64,000 bases of DNA from Diphasiastrum complanatum (Eukaryota; Streptophyta; Lycopodiopsida; Lycopodiales; Lycopodiaceae), in NCBI GenBank assembly GCA_029204225.1, contig CM055101.1, forward strand, positions 3,788,684 to 3,852,683. Direction: 5' to 3'. The notes under the pieces were generated by a model, which was not told the origin of the DNA, made no database searches, and was given only the letters and a program-made list of their open reading frames with translations. Shown piece by piece: positions 21,160 through 31,299 of the stretch. A program made the position numbers and the translations under genes. Numbering within the stretch: the stretch's first letter is position 1; every line of letters starts with the position of its first letter.

Positions 21160-21547
21160 ACGACAAACACACACATTCCTCATCGCTACGCCCTCTACAC
21201 CCCCCTGTGGTTTGATGTCGAGTGTCGCTCTCTTCATCACCTTGTCACCCATGCTCGTACCCATGATCCTCAACTCCTCCGCTCCACCCGACCCATCGCA
21301 CACTCCGCCGGAAAAAGCGTGCTTATGATGACTCTGAAGGAAAGCATCTTGTTGACCTTCTCTTCAGTTCTTCTTCAGGCGCCTTTTGGCGTGAGTTTAT
21401 CCCTCGTGCTCGGAGGTGGCCCCGTTCGAATCAGGGCGCATCTTTTACGTCTTCGAGGATATGAGATCGTCGTTTGCACTCAGGCCCCAGAGTCACTGAG
21501 GATTGCCGGGATCGAGGACGACTCTCCTGCTACTACTTCAGGCACAG
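21160..21547 (+). other. Possible first exon of the hAT-type gene
   Basis: A GC-rich segment ends with a donor-like CAG|GTGATT at 21547/21548. An open frame covers 21127-21558, and another frame reads KKRAYDDSEGKHLVDLLFSS and FWREFIPRARRW. I cannot decide which frame is used or where translation starts. No BED-type zinc finger is visible. The left part may be gypsy-hAT junction sequence. Confidence 0.3.
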
Positions 21548-21776
21548 GTGATTCTTGAATCTTGTTTGATCAATGACATTGATTGAAAATTTGAAATTTG
21601 ATCTAAAGCTAAAACTTGAAAGTTTATTCTATAAATTTAAACTTTGATTACAAATTACAATTTACTAATGAGTAATTAGTGACTGTTCCCTCCCTGAGCT
21701 CTCTCACTGACTATAATTTATTACCTAAAGCCTGCTGCGTAACTAGTAAGTTGTAACACCAATGTTATTGTTACAG

Positions 21777-24700
21777 GTGCGCAGAGCGCCGAGATTCCCC
21801 ATCGCAGCCGGCACATGTAGCCGGCACTAGCTCCGCTGCAGCATCCATTCCACCTTCTTCTTCTGGAGAGACTCCTGTAGTGGGGCCGGCAGTAGTGCTA
21901 TTGGTAGCACTGTTAGGGGAAGGGGTCGAGGACATGTGAGGGGCAGGGATGTTTTTGTGGCAGCCTTCCAACAGTCGCATAGGGATGCAACTGCTATTGC
22001 TGTTAGGAGGTGCTTTTACTTGTGTGACCTCCCTTTTCATGTGGCACAGACCCCTGCACGGAGGGATATGATGCGAGCAGTATCTCGTATCGGTGTTGAG
22101 TGGGAGGGCCCGACCATGGAGCAGTTGAGGACGAGAGAGCTAAATGTTGAGCGGCAGTCCGTGGATGCGACCTACAGCCCATTAGGAAGTCATGGGCGAG
22201 GTATACCTGTAACCTTACATCTTCAATACCTTTGCACTTGCCACTTACTACTTTAAAAATTAGTACTTTCAAGTTTCTAACTTTGAACTTTCAATCTCCA
22301 AAGTTGCAACTTAGTTAGTTGATAGTTGGAACTTGAAAGTGTTGTCGAATGTTTTAGGTTTGGATGCACTATAATATCAGATGGTTGGACCGATGCAAGG
22401 AGGCGCCATCTTGTCAATATATTGGTGTCTTCTTGCATGGGCACCATGTTTTTGAGATCCATTGACACGTCGCAGCCAGGCATGGCATTGGATAGCAGGA
22501 GATTGTTTGAGTACATCTCACAGGCCATTGAGGAGGTCGGAAAAGAGAATGTTGTCCAGGTATGCACTTGCCACTTGCCACTTTCAAGTTTCAACTTTGA
22601 AACTTTCGACATTGAGCTCTCAGCTTTGAAGTTAGAACTTAGTAAGTTACAAGTTACAACTTATTGAACTTAGTAGCTTACATTTTGTGAATCGTGACTA
22701 TTGTTTTGAACGTTGCAATTTGCAGTGTGCACTTGCCATTTACATTTGCAATTTGAATTTGCAATTAACATTTGCATTTGGAATGCTCAATGGTAAATGT
22801 TCATTGTTCATGAGTTATGATTTGACCTTTGTCGGAATTCCAATGCAGGTTGTCACGGACAACACGTCCAATTTTGTTACCATGGGGAAGATGGTGAATG
22901 AGAAGTACCCTTGGATTTTCTGGAGTCCATGTGCTGCACATTGTCTTGACCTCCTAGTTGAAGACATTGGGAGATTACCCTGGGTCAAGGAGGTTGTAGA
23001 CATGGCAAGATTCTTGGTGAGATTTGTCACCAAGAGACAGAGGGTCTTGAGCATCTTCAGGTCCTATTCCACCTTGGATCTCTTGAGGCCTGCCCCCACT
23101 AGGTAACCAAGTTCCAACTTCCAACCTGACAACCTGTTTCCAATTTTTTGATTTGAAAATTGCAATTTTGTTTTAGCTTCAAGTTTCAGTGCTCATAGAA
23201 TTTGAATTTTGCTATATAGTATAGCCTGCTTGTTGCCTATAGGCTATGACCAATTACAAATCTTATTTCATGATTTTCATCCTAGGTTTGCCTATATGCT
23301 CATTGTTTTGGAGCGGCTCATAAAAGTGCATGGAATCTTGAGGATGACAGTGGTTTCACCCCATTGGGCAAAGTGGGGCCGATCACGAGAGCCCAAGGCC
23401 AGGAGATTTGAGGCGATCGTGATGGGGACTTCATTTTGGGATGATGCACGCTCCATTGTCATATCCATGCAGCCCATCTATAGTGTGCTTCGCCTTACTG
23501 ATAGAGAGGGTTCCACCTTAGGCCTTCTTTATGAGTTTAGGGATAAGCTGGGAGAGCAGCTTCAGAGTTGCACCACCATGGCTCCTGACAGGTATATACT
23601 ATATTACTAGAGTCTAGTAACTACGTTAAACGTTTCAAAGTAGATTCTTGAATCTTCGATGTTCATTGACATTCATGATTAGAATTTAGTTAAAACTTAA
23701 TAGTTCTTGAACCTTGAGACCTGAATGCTCAAGCCTCAAGCTTCACTCCTGAGTCCTAATTGTTTGCAGGCTGGAAGAAGTAAGGGGCCTATTTCTAGGC
23801 AGATGGCAGTGGTTCCATCAACCTCTGCATGTCGTGGCTTGCTTGCTTCATCCACTATGGAGGACGGAGGATCCATGATCGAGAGCTCAGGCAAGGATGG
23901 CATTCCTACGTCTCCTCTATCTATCCTGATCCCAGGGATCAAGATGCACTCATGGATGACTTGAATTTATTTAGGTATGTACTATGTAATAAGTAAATTG
24001 TAATTTGTAATATGTATTCAGGACCCAGGTATGTAATATGTATTCATCTATGTAGTATGTATATGTAATTACTAATATGTATGAACTTTGAAGTCTAAGG
24101 CTTAAGCTAGCTGCTAGTTAAAACTTAGTAGTAGTAACTTGTAAGCATTTAGTATTTACTAAATTCTAATATATTTTGAAATTTGAATGGTGATGAATGT
24201 TAAATGTTCAGGACCGAGCGCCTCGATTTCGGTCGTGCGACTGCCATGCTGAGGGAAGGGCAATTGCGCCCTGTTTCATGGTGGATGAAGTACGGGAATG
24301 ATGTTCCCAAGTTGCAGAAACTTGCCATCTGCGTCCTCTCGCAAGATTGCGCAACAGTTGCATGTGAGAGAAATTGGAGTGTGTTCTCTCTGATTCATAC
24401 GAAGAGGAGGAACAGACTTTCTACTGCGCAGCTGGAGAGGTTGGTGTATGTACCATGAATCATGATTTGTCAGATGTCTAGATAGTAAAGTCTAGACTCT
24501 ACACTAAGAAGTTAGAACCTTCAGGCTTCAAGTTTCAACTTTCAACATTTACATTTCAAATTTGCTATTTTTTTTTAATCGTTTACCAGTACTTACTATT
24601 GAGAATCGAAATCTTGGTTTAATTTCAATTTTCGTAGGTTAATCCCGATGAGATCGATGTGGCAAAGGTTCCAAACTTGCCACCAAGATCACAAGAGGAG

Positions 24701-25223
24701 GAGGATGTCTATGCTCTACTCCATCGGGAGGCCTTAGCAGCTATAGGTTGATTTCGATGCCCAATTCCCCGATTCACTGCGTTACATTAGGAGGCTTTTA
24801 CAAATTAGTACTTTGAAATTTTGTAGAAATACTAGATAGTAGATGACTAGATTGTAAATTGTAATTACTAATTTGTAATTTGTAAATTGTAAGTTAAAAC
24901 TTAAAAGTAACATGACATGTCGAGACTCGAGAGTCAAGCCTAAGTCCTGATTCCAATTTCCTTGTGTGCATTGCGCAGGGCCTACCACTCGAGCTACAGC
25001 ACATAGGACCAGGAGCGTAGGAGAGGGCCCGAGCCATGCAGCAGTCTCAGACACCTCTGAGAGTCCCTCTAGCTCTAACTCAGATGAGGAATACGCCACT
25101 GAGGGTGAGGGATCGGATGAGGAGGATGAGGGTGACTCTGATGATGGGGAGGATGACATTGAGCCTGAGGACATGCCAGAGCCTCCACGACGACAGCGTC
25201 CGAGGCGGGCAGCTAGAGGCTAG
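21777..25223 (+). pseudogene. hAT-superfamily transposase-like gene with DUF659 domain, 8 visible exons
   Basis: Exons are 21777-22200, 22358-22559, 22849-23102, 23286-23591, 23770-23974, 24212-24449, 24638-24746 and 24979-25223, all with AG/GT borders. The first has a Gly/Arg stretch (GRGRGHVRGRDVFVAAF). Exons 2-3 form the DUF659 core (CTIISDGWTDARRRHLVNIL, VVTDNTSNFVTMGKM, FWSPCAAHCLDLLVEDIG) with the RNase-H-like catalytic Asp candidates. Exon 6 is the hAT dimerisation part (WWMKYGNDVPKLQKLAICVL, ACERNWSVFSLIHTKRRNRL). The last exon is acidic (SDEEDEGDSDDGEDD) and ends in an Arg-rich tail with a stop at 25221. Exon 5 needs a one-base frameshift near 23865, so the copy is probably dead unless that is a sequencing error. 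No terminal inverted repeats were identified. Confidence 0.8.
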
Positions 25224-25358
25224 AGCCTGGATGGGCATTGGGAGGGGGGGGCACTCACTGCTCAGTACTCACTGCTCAGCATAGATCATAGATGATAGTT
25301 ATTAGTGGCATACTCTAGGGTGAGGGCTCTAGCACTATGCATAGTAGTTATACATATT
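25224..25358 (+). other. 3' flank of the hAT-type gene
   Basis: A short non-coding stretch follows the stop. It has a G-run (25242-25249) and two ctcactgctcag repeats near 25253-25278. It ends in tacatatt (25351-25358), repeated at 27732-27739 on the other side of the gypsy fragment. Confidence 0.4.
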
Positions 25359-27731
25359 ATTGTTGCCTCGTCCTCGTATCTCTTGTGTTTGATTGGCAAA
25401 GTGATGTTGTGTTTCTCACTTTCCCATGCTGCCCCGATGTGGAGGACGTTACTTGTTTTTTCATAGCCCGTACAATATGTGGGCTCAGGCGCTACTGGCT
25501 CTTCTTCCGCTTTGGCCCATTCAGCTAGAAGGCTTTTTTCTTGTGGTGCAATCCGCAACAGTTTCCCGAGTGGTAAACTAACACGGCTTGCCAGTAAAAG
25601 TGTGAGCCTTTCAGTGCGAGGTTCCTCGGGCTCCACCATGTGAAAAGGTGGTTCATGTTGGTGCAATCGATCATTTTGATCAGTGCGCAGTGATGAGCCC
25701 CACTTGCAGTTCCCGTTCGTCGCCAACTGGAGGTTCCGTGGGATTGTCTCTTTCTTGCTCTTTTTCGTCCGCTTGTGCCTTCTGTACCCAGTGTCGTATT
25801 TTTTGGTACTGTCTTCTTTCTTCCTCACATTCGGATATGGCGTTGAAGTTGAGGGTTGGTCGTCAGTGACCGAGGATGGTGGTGAGGGAGCCACTTCCTT
25901 CCTCTTTTGCGCTCGCGTGACGGCTAACACAAGAGCGTGGAATTGTTGTCTTTCCAATGGCATCCCTGCTGGAACTGCTGGTTGTTGTATCACAATGAAA
26001 TTGAGAGGTGCACTGGTTCCAAGTCTCAATGGACAATTCTTGAAATAGTGTCCATAACCGCATTCTCGGCAGCAGGATGTATATTGTCCCTTGTAGGGAC
26101 ATTCCGCAATTATGTGTCCTTCGCCACATTCGTAGCAGCCGTAGTTCCTCCCGCCTTGACGTTGAGTTTGAGCTGCATAAGCCGCAAAATATTCATTTAT
26201 GGTAGGATCCATAAATGGTTCATCTGGTCCGTACTATTGCTGCTGCTCAAGTTGAGGTGATACTTGCATCTCTGGTTCCGCTGCTGTCAGGTTTACATGG
26301 GCCACTTGTTGATTGGCTGGCCCTGGTGGTGCAGGTAAGGCCATACGCTGTTGTTGATTCGGTGCGCCATACCTCGGTGCCGTGTTTGGTGCCCCTTGAT
26401 GATATGGATAAGAAGTCTAATAAGAACTTCTCTTCTGTTGAACAATCCGGGAGTTAAACAGGCAAAATGTTGTATCGTGCGATGTTGCATTGCACAGATG
26501 GCAGAATCTATGTGTCAATCTCAAATTTTGCATTAGGACTGGGCACTCGTTCGCTGTATGGTTTTGCGTGCACACTGAACACCATGCATTCTCCCATCGT
26601 GGATACTGTAGCTGGTTTGGTTTTGATTGATGTGGCGTTACTGTTACAGCTCCCTGTAAGGCTTTCAGGTTCTGGTCAAACTGCGCCGTAAGTTGCTCCA
26701 TCTGCTGTTTGTGCAATTTTGTCATTTGATCCAACAACAGTTCTGTGGATAGAGCGGATGCGTTTGATGATTACGATGCTAACAAGGGAGTAGGAGTGTG
26801 GGTGGATGAATATTCGTCGTCAGATCCCTCGTCCTCTTCCCTGATGACATCTTCCATAGCTTCTTGCAGAGTAGCGTACTGCTCCTGTCGTTTCAGTTCT
26901 CTTCTGATGCTTCGTGGTAGTCCGGCTAGAAACCACATGATCACCGCATGATCGGGAGTTAGGGATGCACTGCACTCGGATCGTAGATGTTTGACTACTT
27001 CAATATAGTCCCTGACCCTTTCTCGTTTTCCCATATTGACTTTCCTCACAGCAGGAGAAATGGGTCTTCCAAGAACTTTTTTGGTTTAAAGTGCGTAATG
27101 AGAGCCGCTTTAACCGCTTCCCAGGTGGATTTTTCTTCCTCTGACAGGTTGAAAAACCAATCCTGAGCCACTGCCAATAAGGACATGGGGAACATCATCA
27201 GCTTTTCCGCAGGTGTCCGTTCGTCGTAGATTTCACAAGCTTGCTCATAGATCTGGAGGAATCGGATGGGATCTGATGATCCGTCGTATTTTGGTATTTC
27301 CATCCGTGGTGCTCTCCGAACTGCTTGCAAGGGAGCGACAAGTACGGGTTGGCCCATTGGTTCCATTGGTGCTGGTTCCGGTTCTGCCTCTTGTTGCACA
27401 GCTACTAATCTGGGAAGGTGTGGTGCTTGATTTGCTATCCTTCGTGCTATTGATCGTCTCGATCTCAGATTCATCCGATGGTGGGTTCCAAAGTAGTTGG
27501 ATCTTGCTTGTACAGTGGGATGTAGTCTGGATCTTAAGGATCTGATCAATCTGAACGGCTGGAAGTGAAATTTAGGCCTTTTACAGTGGTTTTTCCTTGA
27601 TAACTTTTTACTCCTTGCCTGATTGACATGAGATTTTGACAGTAGTTGGATCTGATGCAGATCTTTCCACAAATCTAGTCTGCAAAGGTTCTCTTGTGCG
27701 AGGGTTGGTTGTGCGAGGGTTCTTTAGTGTT
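25359..27731 (-). mobile_element. LTR-less gypsy gag fragment, same family as the element at 39.7-45.9 kb
   Basis: Minus-strand sequence from about 27725 to 25362 is collinear with plus-strand 40220-42535. It covers the gag leader, the Gag domain and the Cys-rich region, and stops just before protease. Both ends are abrupt and no LTR is present. The 8-mer tacatatt lies on both sides (25351-25358 and 27732-27739), which could be a target duplication or chance. It separates the hAT-type gene from another block of the same low-complexity sequence found in that gene's introns, so it probably inserted into hAT-associated DNA. Confidence 0.65.
25375..27672 (-). pseudogene. Gypsy Gag with Cys-rich region, broken
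   Basis: Frames, in order on the minus strand: 27672-27046 (MEIPKYDGSSDPIRFLQIYE, MFPMSLLAVAQDWFFNLSEE), 27049-26771 (RVRDYIEVVKHLRSECSASL, VIMWFLAGLPRSIRRELKRQ, then acidic EEDEGSDDE), 26737-26417 (WCSVCTQNHTANECPVL with RFCHLCNATSH) and 26212-25286 (NYGCYECGEGHIIAECPYKG and SCCRECGYGHYFKNCP). The last two are CCHC-like knuckles. The frame changes show that it is inactive. Compared with the 41-kb copy, the knuckle CYECGEGHIIAEC is intact here but reads CYGYNEGHRIVEC there. Confidence 0.75.
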
Positions 27732-28420
27732 TACATATTGATACGACAGTTGACTTCAGACTCAGGGGGCCTCAGGCTTGAGCCTTGAGGGCCGAGGCCA
27801 CGCAGGACACTCTTGTTATTTATGCGGCATGATAGCATCTTTGCTTTTACAGTTTACTTTAAACTTTAAAGTTTAAACTTTTGACTCTTGAATTGTAATT
27901 TGTGATTCACTGAAGTCTGATTTGTAAATTCAAAATTGTTAGTAGTTACTTAATACTAGTTAGAACTTACTACTTACTACTTAGAAGTTAGAACTTAGTG
28001 CCCACTGCCAACTTAAAGTTACTTCCAAGTTAGTGGTCAGTGCATTGTAATTTGTAATTTGTAAATTGTAAGATGTAACTTGTAACTTCAAACTTGTAAG
28101 TACTAACTAGTAACTTCTAAGTACTAAGTACTAACTTCTAAGTAGTAAGTAGTAAGTTGAAAGTTGAAAGTTCTAACTTTTATAGATAATAGATAATAGT
28201 TATTAGTTTGTAACTTTACTGTTTAAACTTTACAATTTTTGGAAGTTCCTGGATGTTTGAAAATTGAGACTGTAATATGTAATATGTATGATGAATGGTG
28301 ACAATATCAATAATTGACTGAGGAAAGTGTCAAGTGAGCACTGAGTCGTGACCAGTTGGCAGTGACCACAAACTGAATCCTGATTCCTGATACTACAGCT
28401 TCTCCTCTTGAATTGCATTT
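27732..28420. repeat. Permuted low-complexity sequence (ACTT/AAGTT/TTGTAATTTG words)
   Basis: There are no genes. From about 27840 to 28240 the DNA is built almost entirely from short words such as actt, aagtt, agtag, gtaattt and taaactt, in changing order and on both strands. It is not a simple tandem repeat. The same texture fills the introns of the hAT-type gene (21560-21770, 22600-22780, 24000-24190, 24790-24920), which links this stretch to it. Confidence 0.6.
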
Positions 28421-28603
28421 TCTAAAGCATTCTCATGAAATTGGATGTATCTACTTGTTACCGGACTATCTATGACATGTGTAAACCCTCAAAAACACAT
28501 TCAAAAAAAAAAAAAACCCTAAAACAAAATCCCATTTCGAACCAGAACCAGTTGTTTCGAACGCGTTTCGAAACGACGTATGAAACGAGCCCTCGAAACA
28601 TTG

Positions 28604-29104
28604 TACGAGAGATGTTTATACTGCGACAGGACTTGTGTTAGACATAGACAGCCCAACAGAGTCATGTTTCTCAGCCTCAAATTACTTCTTTCTTCTCCAA
28701 GAGAAGACGACGAGACCTAGTATTTGATGATGATGATGATGATGATGATGACGACTTACCTGCCCATAGAGATCGGAGACAGTGTCCCACTCATACTCAT
28801 GTTGCAGCACGAGCTACTCGACCTATCACGAGGAGACTTCATCCTCCTAGACGACATCAGCGACCACCAGCGATCCTTCATGCTATAGCCCATATTACAT
28901 CTTTTTATAGCATCAGCAGGACAGGATTGGATGATAGTGTCATACCTTATTCATGACATTTAGCAGTATATATGCTCCCACATGTTTCATATATCATCAC
29001 ATCTATTTCAGTTCATAGCATTTAGATCTGTTATTTCTGTTATCGTTTTGGGCATTTCATACGCTCCCATTGTTACCACATACATGACATGTACATTTAC
29101 TACA
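28604..29104 (+). repeat. First copy of a 0.5-kb direct repeat (LINE-like 3' end)
   Basis: It begins gagagatgtttatactgcgacagg and matches 29357-29835 closely over its full length. Differences include a longer GAT run (28725-28748). The encoded peptide has an Arg-rich block, an Asp run and THTHVATRATRPITR-like sequence, with a stop corresponding to the end of the second copy. A GC-rich near-palindrome at 28558-28579 precedes it. Confidence 0.8.
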
Positions 29105-29109
29105 ATGAG

Positions 29110-29360
29110 ACAGCTCCGCGTAGCATCACATTAGCTGGCTATTGAGACTGGGAGGCTCCATGGTATCTCGAGAGAGGAGTGGATTTGCCAGTTATGTTCC
29201 TTAGATAAGATGGAGTCGAAGGAGCACTTTATCTTTAGGTGCCCGGTGTACTATTGAGATCAGAGGGAGATACCATTGTCTGTTTCGCGGCACGCCCGTC
29301 ACACTACGATCACTCATAGCCTATGAGGACACCCGATGCGTTGCCCTCATGATATGAGAG
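29110..29360 (+). pseudogene. LINE-like C-terminal zinc-finger segment
   Basis: Plus-strand frames read EEWICQLCSLDKMESKEHF and IFRCPVYY, then after a one-base shift EIRGRYHCLFRGTPVTLRSL and YEDTRCVALMI. The C-x2-C...H-x4-C arrangement followed by CPxYxxIR resembles the short zinc-binding domain at the C-terminus of many non-LTR retrotransposon polyproteins. It joins directly to the 29357 repeat unit. No reverse transcriptase is present here. The family call is from pattern recognition only. Confidence 0.5.
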
Positions 29361-29899
29361 ATGTTTCTACTGCGACAGGATTTATGTCAGACAGCCCAGC
29401 AAAGTCATGTTTCTAAGCCTCAGATTACCTCCTTCACCAGGAGGAGACGACGGGACCTAGTATCTGATGATGATGATGATGACGACAACTTACCTGCCCA
29501 TAGGGATCATAGACAGCGTCCCACTCATACTCATGTTGCAACACGAGCTACTCGACCTATCACGAGGAGACCTCATCCTCCTAGACGACATCAGCGACCA
29601 CCAGCGGTCCTTCATGCTGCAGCTCGTATTACATCTTTCTATAGCATCAACAGGACAGGACTGGATGATAGTGTCATACCTCATTCATAACATTTAGCCG
29701 TACATATGCTCCAACATGTTTCATATTTCATATATCATCACATCTATTTCAGTTCATAGTATTTAGATATCCGTTACCGTTTCAGAGACATTTCATACGC
29801 TCCCACTGTTACCACATACTTGACATGTACATTTACTAATCTTGTATGCCTTTTGGCATGGAAAAGACATTACTAAAGCTTTCTCTCTCTCTCTCTCTC
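29357..29899 (+). repeat. Second copy of the direct repeat, with hairpin and (CT)n tail
   Basis: It matches 28604-29104 and then continues into aatcttgtATGCC-TTTT-GGCATgg (hairpin 29846-29859), gacattactaaagc and (CT)n at about 29880-29899. The reading frame 29361-29690 encodes RRRRRDLVSDDDDDDDNLPA and THTHVATRATRPITRRPHPP, a basic tail ending in a stop at 29690. The hairpin-ACATTA-pyrimidine order matches the end of the minus-strand element at 10318-10277. Confidence 0.65.
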
Positions 29900-30059
29900 A
29901 CATCTGAGGTTTCATTTATCAAGCATACTTAAAAAGGACATGGTAGGGACCTCTTGGGGTCCAGTTAGACTTCTATCATTTCTACTTCCTAAAGTTGGAT
30001 GCTAATGTTGGACCTATATTACCTCAGTACCTGGATAGTGGTCTTTCACACTGCACCTC

Positions 30060-30330
30060 CGGTTTGTTTGCATTGGGACAGTTTCGGATTTCCTCGCATC
30101 AGTTATATGCAGAGACAAGACATTCTCGGAGCATTCCACAGGAGAGCAGGATTTGACAGTTATGTACATTATTGGAGCCTGAGGAGTATTTTATATTCAG
30201 ATGTCCCGTCTATTATGAGATCAGGGATTCCCCGGTCACACTACTACGCTCTCTTATTTCCTATGAGGGTCCACGTTGCATTGCTCTGACGATACAAGAG
30301 ATGCTTCTTCTATGCCGACGCATACGTTAA
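30060..30330 (+). pseudogene. Another diverged LINE-like C-terminal segment
   Basis: It corresponds to 29110-29380 with many changes. Frames give YFIFRCPVYYEIRDSP, then TLLRSLISYEGPRCIALTIQ and EMLLLCRR. The cysteines of the first pair are not clear. It lies after the (CT)n tail and a 150-base spacer, so it is a separate fragment of the same family. Confidence 0.5.
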
Positions 30331-30486
30331 ATACTAGTCTGAATCTCAATGTGATTTTTGTTTGCGAGAGGCGTCGCTTATGCATTTCTTTGATCAAACA
30401 CGTGCTGCCTAAATTTACTGATAGGCAAAGCAGAAGAAATTAAGCCACAACCAACAAGTGCATACACAAATATTTGCAAAACTTAC

Positions 30487-30624
30487 CAATTACAATAACA
30501 GCACACAACAGATAAGCAACATGCCTCGACACTACAAATCTATGCGCTGGCCTGAGAAAAAGACCACAATGTATTCTGCTTCGTTGCCCTCAGCGACGCA
30601 TTGCTCACTCTAACGTTCTGCGAT
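30487..30624 (-). other. Candidate small exon on the minus strand
   Basis: This 138-base block is bounded on the minus strand by ttgcag| (acceptor, 30625-30630) and |GTAAGT (donor, 30486-30481). No frame is open throughout, so if real it is a 5' UTR exon. It lies behind the leader at 30747-31260. I have no coding support. Confidence 0.3.
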
Positions 30625-30746
30625 CTGCAAACCAAGAATGCACACCCAACCATATGCATCATCGTCAATCCAAATCTTATGCGATGCACTGAAGCCAAAC
30701 CGTTTCATCCTGCTCAAATTCATTCAATTCAATCAATTCAACTCAC

Positions 30747-30821
30747 CTACGCAATCTCGTTACCAGCACGACTGCGAAACTGGAGAGACTTTGCGATCTG
30801 ACTAACACAGCGCTCTCTGCC

Positions 30822-30855
<34 letters not shown>

Positions 30856-31290
30856 TCAGTACATTCTAGGGTTTTTCGTTTTACTTTCCTCTGTGTCTCT
30901 GTCTCTCTCTCTCTAGACAGTACATTCTAGGGTTTTTGCTTTTTGCTTTCCTCTGTCTGTGTCTCTCAGAGTACATTCTAGGGTTTTTTCGTTTTACTTT
31001 CAGCGGTCTCTCTCTTTCTCTCTCTCTCTTAACTCACATTATAACTCACATTATTGCTATTTTTTGTTTGAAACTTAAAAACCCTAAAAAACCCTTAAAC
31101 TTTGAAAAAACTGCCTCTATCTCGCGCCCCTCTATTTTATATCTGTCTCTCTCTAGAACGTTCTCTTTCTCTAGACAATTCTCTTTCTAAAAGTTTCTTT
31201 CTAAAATGATGTGCACACTGCTGACATTATCTCTCTCTCAGAGTACATTCTAGGGTTTTTTCTTTTTACTTTCCTCTTTTTCAAAGCTCC
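30747..31290 (-). promoter_or_regulatory. Candidate minus-strand 5' leader with repeated AAAAACCCTAGAATGTACT
   Basis: The block agtacattctagggttttt occurs at 30858-30876, 30919-30937, 30970-30987 and 31242-31260, each next to CT-rich tracts. Read on the minus strand these are AAACCCTA (telo-box) motifs in a GA-rich leader that ends in a strong donor, GCGTAG|GTGAGT, at 30747/30746. Telo-boxes are common in leaders of plant translation-related genes, which makes a link to eIF2B gamma (8149-4265, same strand) attractive. However, no start exon connects them, and an unrelated gene or a plus-strand promoter is equally possible. Confidence 0.35.
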
Positions 31291-31299
31291 AAAACCCTA

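Noticed and set aside
30487-30624. N-terminal coding exon of eIF2B gamma (EYIVVFFSGQR resembles the expected hydrophobic strand)
   Set aside because: The frame has stops on both sides and lacks the glycine pair and start Met; similarity is too weak.
8054-30747. Firm joining of the 30.7-kb leader to the eIF2B gamma gene
   Set aside because: No start exon encoding the expected N-terminus was found between them, so the link is kept only as a possibility.
30858-31260. Interstitial telomere repeat
   Set aside because: AAACCCTA occurs once per 60-300 bases in longer repeated blocks, not as a tandem heptamer array.
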